Of a stretch of DNA of 6,693 bases, positions 1 through 5,602 are shown one piece after another. The position numbers and the translations under genes were made by a program. The notes under the pieces were generated by a model that worked only from the letters and a program-made list of their open reading frames with translations, did no database searches and was not told the origin of the DNA. Origin of the DNA: Devosia equisanguinis (GTDB lineage Bacteria > Pseudomonadota > Alphaproteobacteria > Rhizobiales > Devosiaceae). The DNA is taken from assembly GCA_945888565.1 (NCBI GenBank), contig CAMDAL010000229.1:1-6693 (forward strand), given 5' to 3'. Numbering within the stretch: the first letter of the stretch is position 1; the number at the start of each line of letters is the position of its first letter.

Positions 1-15
1 CCCTTAGCGGAGCTA

Positions 16-57
16 GGGCGGGGGTGTCTCCGAGGTGGGTGGCCGGCACCCCCGCCC
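16..57. repeat. 11-bp perfect inverted repeat, possible terminator stem
   Basis: GGGCGGGGGTG at 16-26 is exactly complementary to CACCCCCGCCC at 47-57, leaving a 20-nt loop. Either strand could fold into a very stable GC hairpin. There is no T-run on either side, so a classical Rho-independent terminator is not shown. It lies about 100 nt past the end of the binding protein gene. Confidence 0.6.
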
Positions 58-71
58 GAGCTGCGCCAGGT

Positions 72-139
72 CGCTGCGCTCCGGGCTCCGCTACCCTCCC
101 CGCAAGGGGGAGGGTGGGTGGCACATCTGGAGCGCAGCG
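72..139. repeat. Nested palindromic intergenic element
   Basis: An outer perfect 11-bp inverted repeat (CGCTGCGCTCC at 72-82, GGAGCGCAGCG at 129-139) encloses an inner 9-bp perfect hairpin (ACCCTCCCC at 93-101, GGGGAGGGT at 107-115, loop GCAAG). The result is a hairpin within a hairpin of about 68 nt. It begins 17 nt after the stop codon of the minus-strand binding protein gene. The form resembles dispersed palindromic intergenic elements of Hyphomicrobiales genomes. It could stabilise or terminate the upstream transcript. Only one copy is visible, so repeat-family membership is inferred. Confidence 0.6.
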
Positions 140-155
140 GTTGGTCGTCAGTGCA

Positions 156-1451
156 TTACGCTGCGATGAACTCGTTCCAGCGCTTCACCATGTAGCGGTC
201 CTCGTCCATCACCGAGTTCCAGCAGGCGACCTTGCCCATGCGGTCCTCGAACGAGCCGCCGTCACGCACGGCGCCGGCCTTTTCCATCACGGTGCCATCA
301 GGGGCAGTGATGTCGCCGACCGCCGCCTTGCCCTCGATCCAGTAGCCCCACTCGTCTTCCGACATGTACTCCTTGGCGGTGTCCATGGCGGCCGAGTAGT
401 AGCCCTGGCGGTTGAGGTAACCGCCCACCCAGCCCGAGGTGTACCAGTTGATGTACTCGTAGGCCGCATCGAGCTGCGCACCCGACAGGTGTGCGGCCAG
501 ACCGAGGCCGCCGCCCCACGAGCGGTAGCCTTCCTTGAGCGGCTGGTAGGTGCAGGCGATGCCCTTGGAGCGGACGGCGGCCACGGCCGGCGACCACATG
601 GACTGGATGACGACTTCGCCCGAGGCCATCAGGTTGACGCTCTCGTCAAAACTCTTCCAGAAGGCGCGGAACTGGCCGGCCTGCTTGGCCTTGATCAGGA
701 AATCGATCGTGGCGTCGATTTCTGCCTGGGTCATGTTGCCCTTGTCGGCATAGGTGATGTTGCCCATCGCCTCCATGATCATGGCCGCATCCATGATGCC
801 GATCGACGGGATGTTGAGGATCGAGGTCTTGCCCTTGAAGGCCGGGTCCATGATGTCGGCCCACGAGCTGATCTCGCGGCCGACGAGATCCGGGCGGATG
901 CCCAGCGTGTCGGCATTGTAGATGGTCGGCACCATGGTGAACCAGCCGGTCTCGCCGGCGGCGAAAGTCTTGTCACCGGGCTTTTCGACATAGCCGACGG
1001 TGTGCGGTGCGGTGCCCTGCGCGATGACGCTGTCGGGCGTCAGCTTGCCGTTTTTGAACAGCGGCACGATCTTGTCGTAGTACTTGAGCTTGGAGGTATC
1101 CATCGGCTGGATGACGCCCGACGGGAACACCTTCTTGAGGATCCAGTATTCGATGTCGGCGATGTCGTAGCTGTCGGGCTGCGTGACGGCGCGCTGTGCG
1201 GCGGCGTCGGAATCGGTCGCCGTCATCTCGAGCGTGATGCCGAGGTCGGCCTTGCACTTTTCGGCGATGGCGTTGAGGTTCGACACGCCCGTGCCGAACT
1301 GGCGCAGCGTGATCGGGTTCTGCGCCCACACGGTGGGGAAGCCACCGAGAATGCCGGCGCCGGCGGCAACGCCACCCAGCGCCGCGGCGCCCTTGAGCAG
1401 TGCGCGGCGCGAAAGCTCCGCCGCCTTGATGGTCTGGTTCGTCCCTGTCAT
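156..1451 (-). CDS. ABC transporter extracellular solute-binding protein, Tat-exported (PotD/iron-type fold)
   Basis: This 431-residue protein is the likely periplasmic substrate receptor of an ABC importer. The N-terminus has a twin-arginine motif, SRRALLK at residues 14-20, then an Ala/Gly-rich hydrophobic stretch (21-38) and a plausible cleavage site after VWA (41-43), so export in folded form by the Tat route is expected. The mature part reads as a two-lobed binding protein of the spermidine/putrescine and iron type, with 'SSWADIMDPAFKGK' and a 'SGEVVIQSMWSPAV' segment typical of that class. Length is slightly above the usual 350-400. The start is supported by AGGGG at 1460-1464, 8 nt upstream. 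It lies 29 nt downstream of the ATPase gene on the same strand, so the two are probably co-transcribed. The substrate cannot be read from the sequence; a nucleoside-like compound or polyamine is possible given the nearby hydrolase. Confidence 0.88.
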   Translation of the reverse strand: MTGTNQTIKAAELSRRALLKGAAALGGVAAGAGILGGFPTVWAQNPITLRQFGTGVSNLNAIAEKCKADLGITLEMTATDSDAAAQRAVTQPDSYDIADIEYWILKKVFPSGVIQPMDTSKLKYYDKIVPLFKNGKLTPDSVIAQGTAPHTVGYVEKPGDKTFAAGETGWFTMVPTIYNADTLGIRPDLVGREISSWADIMDPAFKGKTSILNIPSIGIMDAAMIMEAMGNITYADKGNMTQAEIDATIDFLIKAKQAGQFRAFWKSFDESVNLMASGEVVIQSMWSPAVAAVRSKGIACTYQPLKEGYRSWGGGLGLAAHLSGAQLDAAYEYINWYTSGWVGGYLNRQGYYSAAMDTAKEYMSEDEWGYWIEGKAAVGDITAPDGTVMEKAGAVRDGGSFEDRMGKVACWNSVMDEDRYMVKRWNEFIAA

Positions 1452-1480
1452 AGCCTAAACCCCTGTTGCTGGCTTTTCGT

Positions 1481-2569
1481 TCAAGTCGCGGAGCGACCGA
1501 GGACAATGGCGTCCCCGGCGTTCCAACTCAGTGGCACAGCGTCGCCGACGCTGACGGGCTTTTCAAAGAAGCTCCGCTCGTCGACGATGGCGGTGAAGTC
1601 CTCGATGCCGGCGCCATCCACCGACAGTTTCACGGACGAGCCGCGATACTCGATGTTCGAGATGGTGCCGGTGAAGCCGAGGCCCCGCGTTTCGGTGGCG
1701 CCGAGCCGCACCCGGTCGGTGCGGACGGCGATGTCGATCGGCTCGCCGTGGGCGACGATGTCGCCGATCGCTGCGAAGCTGCCGCCGCTCGGCACGTCGA
1801 GCAGAGCGAGGCCATCGGCGCTCCCCGCACTGCGCCCGGAGACGACGTTGTGGTCGCCCATGAAGCGGGCGACGAAGGCGGTGGCGGGCTTTTCGAACAC
1901 TTCGCGGGGCGTCGCCGCCTGCTCGATCCGGCCGTTGTTCATGATGACGATCAGGTCCGCGAGCGCCATCGCTTCTTCCTGCGAGTGGGTGACGTGGACG
2001 AAGGTGATGCCGAGCTGCGTCTGCAGCTTCTTGAGCTCGGCGCGCATGCGGATCTTGAGGAAGGGGTCGAGCGCGGACAGCGGCTCGTCGAGTAGCAGCG
2101 CCTCGGGATCGGTGATCAGGGCGCGGGCGAGCGCCACGCGCTGCTGCTGGCCGCCGGAAAGCTGGGCGGGCCGGCGCGTCGCATAGGCGTCCATCTGCAT
2201 GAGGTGCAGCATCTCGGCCGCCTTCTTGCGGCGCTCGTCCTTGGGCACGCCCTTCATGCGAAGCGAGAAGGCGACGTTGTCGACGAGGTCGAGATGCGGG
2301 AACAGCGCGTAGGACTGGAACATCATCGACGTGCCGCGTTTGGCGGGCGGCAGGTGGGTGACCATGGTGTTGCCGAGCAGGATGTCGCCATCGGTGACCT
2401 CCTCGTGCCCGGCGATCATGCGGAGGGTCGAGGTCTTGCCGCAGCCGGAGGGGCCGAGCAGGCAGCAATAGGTGCCGGCCGGAATTTTGAGGCTGATGGC
2501 ATCGACGGCCACGGCGGAGCCGTAGCGCTTGGTCACTGACGCAAGGTCGATTTCCGCCGCTTTCGACAT
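1481..2569 (-). CDS. ABC transporter ATP-binding protein, PotA/UgpC-type with TOBE domain
   Basis: This 362-residue cytoplasmic ATPase should energise an importer for a small organic solute. All motifs are intact: Walker A GPSGCGKT (39-46), Q-loop Gln85, signature LSGGQQQR (137-144), Walker B ALLLDEP (157-163), D-loop SALD (165-168) and switch His195. The C-terminal 100 or so residues look like a TOBE_2 regulatory domain ('GTISNIEYRG', 'PVSVGDAVPLSW'). Full length and motif spacing match the spermidine/putrescine and iron importer group. The start at 2569 was preferred over an in-frame ATG at 2674 because GGAG sits 6 nt upstream (2576-2579) and homology to the family begins right after it. 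It is the first gene of a minus-strand operon, followed by the binding protein, and is divergent from the GntR regulator. No permease gene is adjacent. Confidence 0.93.
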   Translation of the reverse strand: MSKAAEIDLASVTKRYGSAVAVDAISLKIPAGTYCCLLGPSGCGKTSTLRMIAGHEEVTDGDILLGNTMVTHLPPAKRGTSMMFQSYALFPHLDLVDNVAFSLRMKGVPKDERRKKAAEMLHLMQMDAYATRRPAQLSGGQQQRVALARALITDPEALLLDEPLSALDPFLKIRMRAELKKLQTQLGITFVHVTHSQEEAMALADLIVIMNNGRIEQAATPREVFEKPATAFVARFMGDHNVVSGRSAGSADGLALLDVPSGGSFAAIGDIVAHGEPIDIAVRTDRVRLGATETRGLGFTGTISNIEYRGSSVKLSVDGAGIEDFTAIVDERSFFEKPVSVGDAVPLSWNAGDAIVLGRSAT

Positions 2570-2685
2570 GCCGTACTCCACGTTCGCTGACGTAGAGCAA
2601 TGCATTCGCCGTGCCAGTTCACTCTGGAGCGGTGCAACCTGCTGGAATGACTGGCGGTCTGTCCTGCATCGCAAATCGCCGATAG

Positions 2686-2712
2686 AATAGGCGAACCGCC
2701 GAGATGCCTATT
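2686..2712. repeat. 7-bp inverted repeat AATAGGC / GCCTATT
   Basis: AATAGGC at 2686-2692 is the exact reverse complement of GCCTATT at 2706-2712, with a 13-nt spacer, so the half-sites are 20 bp apart centre to centre. The right arm runs into a T-run (TTTTT at 2711-2715), which on the plus strand resembles a weak terminator. Its place between divergent genes makes a protein-binding site about as plausible. Confidence 0.4.
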
Positions 2713-2722
2713 TTTGAGGCTC

Positions 2723-2756
2723 TTGTTTGCAATCACGGCCAACTTTGTATGCAATC
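2723..2756. promoter_or_regulatory. Paired candidate GntR operators, 22 bp apart
   Basis: TTGTTTGCAATC (2723-2734) and TTGTATGCAATC (2745-2756) differ at one base and start exactly 22 bp apart, about two helical turns, so bound proteins would sit on the same face. Each has TTG-N4-CAA dyad ends, and the second is a near-palindrome (TTGyATrCAA). FCD-type GntR regulators often bind short dyads of this general kind. The encoding gene for such a regulator starts about 80 bp to the right, so autoregulation and control of the divergent ABC operon are inferred. Confidence 0.5.
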
Positions 2757-2834
2757 TGGTCGACGATGTGTGTGCGAAGGTCCACTTGCGAAGCGCTCCG
2801 ATCCGCGTATGGATGGTAAGGCAAGAGGACCAAG

Positions 2835-3548
2835 ATGAGCATTGCCGACTACCCCTTCGCGCCGCTCGGTGGCGCCGAGGACCGCGCCATGGCGATCCGC
2901 GAGCAGCTGCGCGAGGCGATCATCGACCGGCGGCTGGCCCCCGGCACCAAGCTGGGCGAGGCCGAAGTCGGCGCGTTGTTCGATGTCAGCCGCACCGTGG
3001 TGCGCTCGGCGCTGCAGATGCTGAGCTTTGAGGGGCTGGTCCGTTCGGAGCGCAACCGCGGCTCATTCGTCGCCAACCCGTCGCCCGAGGAAGCCCGGCA
3101 GGTATTCGACAGCCGCCGGCTGATCGAACCGGCGCTGGCTGCGGCAGCCATCGAGCGCATCGGTCCCGCCGATGTGGCCCGCTTCCGCGAGCTGCTGGCG
3201 GAGGAAGACCGGCTGATGGGCCAGCGCGGCACGTCGGTGCGCCGCGCCGAAATCCGCGCCTCAGGCGACTTCCACCTCGAACTGGCGCGGGTGGCGGGCA
3301 ATGCCGTACTGGCGCGGTTCATGGAAGAGCTGGTGGCGCGTTCCTCGCTGGTGATCGCGCTCTACGGCCGCACCGGCGCATCGAGTTGCGGCCATGCCGA
3401 CCATGGCAGCATTCTCGGGGCGCTGGAGCAGCGCGATGCTGCGCTCGCCGCGAGCCTGCTGGTGCACCACATCGACCACATCGAGGCCGACCTCGACCTG
3501 CGGCCGGCCAGTGGCCTCGGATTGCGCGAGGCGCTGGCGAGCGAGTGA
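2835..3548 (+). CDS. GntR-family transcriptional regulator, FadR subfamily with FCD domain
   Basis: This 237-residue protein is a probable ligand-responsive repressor. The N-terminal winged helix-turn-helix spans about residues 17-80: the 'LAPGTKLGEAEVGALFDVSR' helix pair, recognition helix 'SRTVVRSALQML' (52-63) and the wing 'RNRGSFVANP' (73-82). The all-helical FCD effector domain covers about 88-220. It shows His147 in 'DFHLELA', His190 and His212, which fit the usual metal/ligand-binding histidines. The position four before His147, usually Asp, is Ser143. The start is fixed by AGAGGA (2824-2829), 5 nt upstream. It is divergent from the ABC operon and upstream of the nucleoside hydrolase on the same strand (67-nt gap), so it probably regulates both. 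The effector is not known; a nucleoside or its breakdown product is the natural guess. Confidence 0.9.
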   Translation: MSIADYPFAPLGGAEDRAMAIREQLREAIIDRRLAPGTKLGEAEVGALFDVSRTVVRSALQMLSFEGLVRSERNRGSFVANPSPEEARQVFDSRRLIEPALAAAAIERIGPADVARFRELLAEEDRLMGQRGTSVRRAEIRASGDFHLELARVAGNAVLARFMEELVARSSLVIALYGRTGASSCGHADHGSILGALEQRDAALAASLLVHHIDHIEADLDLRPASGLGLREALASE

Positions 3549-3615
3549 GGCCGCAAATGGTCGTGCTTGCCTGCCCAACGAGGGGCTGCTCCACTCGCGC
3601 AAAACGGAGGAAACC

Positions 3616-4533
3616 ATGCCCCTTTCCGATGCGGCGCGGCTGGCGCTGCTGAGCCCACGTTCCGGCCGGCTGCGCGCCGTGCTCGACACCGACACCTACA
3701 ACGAGATCGACGATCAGTTTGCGCTGGTCCAGGCCGTGCTGTCGCCCGACCGGCTCGACCTGCAGGCGATCTATGCCGCGCCCTTCTTCAACACGCGCTC
3801 CAGCGGCCCGGGCGAGGGGATGGAACTGAGCTACGGCGAAATCCTGGCGCTGCTCGAGCGGCTGGGCGTCCCATCGGCCGGGTACGTGCATCGCGGGGTG
3901 ACGGACTATGTCGGGCCGGCAAAGCAGGCACTGGCGGCCCCGGCGGTGGACGACCTGGTCGCACGGGCACGGGCCGGGTCGCCGGACGATCCGCTCTACG
4001 TCATCGCCATCGGGGCGATCAGCAACGTGGCCTCGGCGCTGCTGCAGGCGCCTGACATCATCGATCGAACCGTGGTGGTGTGGTTGGGCGGCCATGCGCT
4101 CGAATGGCCGCACCAGCGTGAGTTCAACCTGAGGCAGGATGTCGGCGGAGTGCAGGTGCTGTTCGATTCAGGCGTGCCGCTGGTGCTGGTGCCATGCATG
4201 GGGGTGGTGTCGCACCTCCACTCGACCGTCCCCGAGATCGAGCGCTATGTCGAGCCGTATGGCGAGATCGGCAAGTTCCTCGCCATGCGGTTCAAGGAAT
4301 ACGAGACCGATCACGCCGGCTGGGCCAAGGAGATCTGGGACATGGCGCCGGTCGGCTGGCTGCTCGATGCGGACTGGGCGCCAAGCGTGCTGGCGCCGAC
4401 GCCGATCCTGACTTCCGAGGTCACCTACAGCGTCGACCGCTCGCGGCACCTGATGCGCTACGTCACGCAGGTGAAGCGCAACCCGATCATGCGCGACTTC
4501 ATCGGCAAGCTGAAGGCGCGGGCGGAGGGCTGA
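3616..4533 (+). CDS. Nucleoside hydrolase (IunH/IAG-NH superfamily)
   Basis: This 305-residue enzyme should cleave the N-glycosidic bond of a ribonucleoside to give free base and ribose, in the cytoplasm. The N-terminal metal/ribose site is an expanded form of the usual DTDxGxDD: Asp24, Asp26, Asn29, Asp32 and Asp33 within 'DTDTYNEIDDQFAL'. 'GAISNVASAL' (133-142) matches the conserved central strand-loop, and Glu169 and Asn171 in 'REFN' match the ribose-binding ExN. Near the C-terminus Trp241-Asp242 stands where inosine-uridine hydrolases have His-Asp; a Trp-Asp pair is known from purine-specific IAG hydrolases. The start is chosen by GGAGG (3606-3610), 5 nt upstream, and by homology. It lies 67 nt after the GntR gene and is probably co-transcribed. 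It likely processes the substrate brought in by the divergent transporter, but a base-modified or related N-glycoside is also possible. Confidence 0.88.
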   Translation: MPLSDAARLALLSPRSGRLRAVLDTDTYNEIDDQFALVQAVLSPDRLDLQAIYAAPFFNTRSSGPGEGMELSYGEILALLERLGVPSAGYVHRGVTDYVGPAKQALAAPAVDDLVARARAGSPDDPLYVIAIGAISNVASALLQAPDIIDRTVVVWLGGHALEWPHQREFNLRQDVGGVQVLFDSGVPLVLVPCMGVVSHLHSTVPEIERYVEPYGEIGKFLAMRFKEYETDHAGWAKEIWDMAPVGWLLDADWAPSVLAPTPILTSEVTYSVDRSRHLMRYVTQVKRNPIMRDFIGKLKARAEG

Positions 4534-4546
4534 GCCTCCGCCCGCG
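4517..4546. terminator. 12-bp perfect GC hairpin between convergent genes
   Basis: CGCGGGCGGAGG (4517-4528) pairs perfectly with CCTCCGCCCGCG (4535-4546) around the 6-nt loop GCTGAG. The TGA stop codon of the nucleoside hydrolase (4531-4533) is in the loop. The hairpin ends 7 nt before the stop codon of the convergent binding protein gene, so it could end transcription from both sides. There is no T-run, so it would be an atypical intrinsic terminator or an RNA 3'-end protector. Confidence 0.6.
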
Positions 4547-4553
4547 GGTTGCC

Positions 4554-5579
4554 TCAGCGCTTGTCGAGGCCCGGGTCGCTGTCGACGCCGGCGGCATCGA
4601 GCGCTGCCTGGACGAAGCTGCCATCGGTAATGTCGGTCACCGCCACCTGAGCAAAGTCCTTGAATTCGGGGTTGGCGTAGACGAAGTTGACCGCCTTGCC
4701 GAGTTCGGCAGGGTTGAAGCAGCCATTGACGCACCAGCGGCCGGCGATGGTCTTGACGGTGCGTTCGAGGTCTTCCCGCTTCAGGTCGTCACGGGCGGCA
4801 GCGACGGCGTCTACCCATTGCTCGGGATGCGCGTCGAAGGTGCGCGAGATGTCGATCAGCGCGGCGACGAAGCGCTTCAGCGCCTCGGGCTTTTCGACGA
4901 CGGTGGTGTCGAGCGCAGCGACGAATTTGGAGAGACCCGGGGCCGTCTCGGCGAAGTCGGTGGCGCTCATCAGCACGCCGATGCCGGGCTGGTCGGCGAT
5001 CGACAGGTAGGTGCCGTAGGAAACGGTGGTGGCATCGATCTGGCCGGCCGCGAGGGCCTGGACGCGCGCGGCGGGCGCGCCGATGGCGACGAAGTTCGGT
5101 GCATCTTCGGCGATGCCCGAACCGCGGAGCACTGCAAGCGTCAGGTTATGGTCGAGGCTGCCATTATCGGCGATGGCGTAGGAGCGCCCAGCGAGATCGG
5201 CGAGGGTCTTGATGTCGGACTTGGCGGCGATCATGAAGGCCGCGCCAAAACCGCCCGAGGTGAGGCCCTTGAGCTTGATGCCGTTATCGACGCTGAGCCG
5301 GATGGCGGCGTCGATGCCGATATCGGCGATGTCGACGGCGCCGGAGGTCAGCGCGGCGACCGATTGGGGCGTGCCGTCGAGCTCGACGATGGTGACCTTG
5401 ACGCCGTGCTTTTCGTAGAAGCCGAGCCGGTCGGCGAGCTTCAGGATGGAGTTGGCGGTCGGGTTGATGTCGACCTCGCCGGTGGCGAGCTTCAGCTCCA
5501 GCATATCCTGGGCATGGCTGCCCGAGGTCATCGCGAGAAGTGCAAGGCCGGCAAGTGCCGGCAGGATCGATTTGAACAT
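4554..5579 (-). CDS. ABC transporter substrate-binding protein, NMT1/SsuA/TauA-like
   Basis: This 341-residue protein is a probable periplasmic receptor of an ABC importer from the nitrate/sulfonate/taurine/thiamine-precursor group. A Sec signal peptide covers residues 1-23 (Met-Phe-Lys-Ser, a hydrophobic core, and SHA before Gln24). The mature part has the family hallmark of a helix 'LGFYEKHGVKVTIVELDG' (52-69) followed by 'SVAALTSGAVDIADIG' (73-88), then a two-lobed fold. A Cys283/Cys287 pair ('WCVNGC') may form a disulfide after export. The start at 5579 was chosen over the longer open frame because of the signal peptide and the purine-rich AAGGGGGG at 5583-5590. It follows the DUF1501 gene by 23 nt on the same strand, so co-transcription is likely. 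No ATPase or permease is adjacent, and the substrate is not evident. Confidence 0.87.
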   Translation of the reverse strand: MFKSILPALAGLALLAMTSGSHAQDMLELKLATGEVDINPTANSILKLADRLGFYEKHGVKVTIVELDGTPQSVAALTSGAVDIADIGIDAAIRLSVDNGIKLKGLTSGGFGAAFMIAAKSDIKTLADLAGRSYAIADNGSLDHNLTLAVLRGSGIAEDAPNFVAIGAPAARVQALAAGQIDATTVSYGTYLSIADQPGIGVLMSATDFAETAPGLSKFVAALDTTVVEKPEALKRFVAALIDISRTFDAHPEQWVDAVAAARDDLKREDLERTVKTIAGRWCVNGCFNPAELGKAVNFVYANPEFKDFAQVAVTDITDGSFVQAALDAAGVDSDPGLDKR

Positions 5580-5602
5580 AGTCCCCCCTTGGGTTGTTGT
5601 CG

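Larger units (their letters stand above)
1..155. other. Non-coding left end with inverted repeats
   Basis: No convincing gene lies between the window edge and the stop codon of the solute-binding protein at 156. The stretch is very GC-rich and dominated by two inverted-repeat structures, annotated separately (16-57 and 72-139). It sits downstream of the minus-strand transporter operon. It could hold that operon's terminator, or a dispersed intergenic palindromic element lying between the binding protein gene and further operon genes outside the window. Confidence 0.6.
2570..2834. promoter_or_regulatory. Divergent intergenic control region (ATPase operon / GntR regulator)
   Basis: These 265 bp separate two divergent start codons, so both promoters should lie here. 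The stretch is visibly richer in A and T around 2680-2760 than the neighbouring genes. It holds two near-identical 12-bp motifs (2723-2734 and 2745-2756) and a 7-bp inverted repeat (2686-2712), annotated separately. I could not pick convincing -35/-10 pairs for either direction. The arrangement is typical of a GntR regulator controlling itself and the divergent operon. Confidence 0.7.

Noticed and set aside
1485..1497. Short hairpin GTCGC-GGA-GCGAC at the end of the ATPase gene
   Set aside because: A 5-bp stem is expected by chance in DNA this GC-rich, and it lies within coding sequence.
24..2186. A 720-codon plus-strand open frame opposite the ATPase and binding protein genes
   Set aside because: It lies antisense to two genes with clear family motifs, its translation is low-complexity Arg/Ala/Gly/Val-rich with no recognisable domain, and long antisense frames are common in GC-rich DNA.
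2570..2674. 35-residue N-terminal extension of the ATPase
   Set aside because: It has no similarity to the family, and the ATG at 2569 has a good GGAG site and begins exactly where homology begins.
2786..2813. Possible promoter TTGCGA with TATGGA 16 nt further for the GntR gene
   Set aside because: Both boxes match the consensus poorly and many such pairs occur by chance.
3394..3615. 74-residue N-terminal extension of the nucleoside hydrolase
   Set aside because: It overlaps the GntR gene in another frame; the ATG at 3616 is preceded by GGAGG and gives the usual family length.
3319..4113. A 264-codon minus-strand open frame opposite the GntR and hydrolase genes
   Set aside because: It is antisense to two recognised genes, is composition-biased and has no motif.
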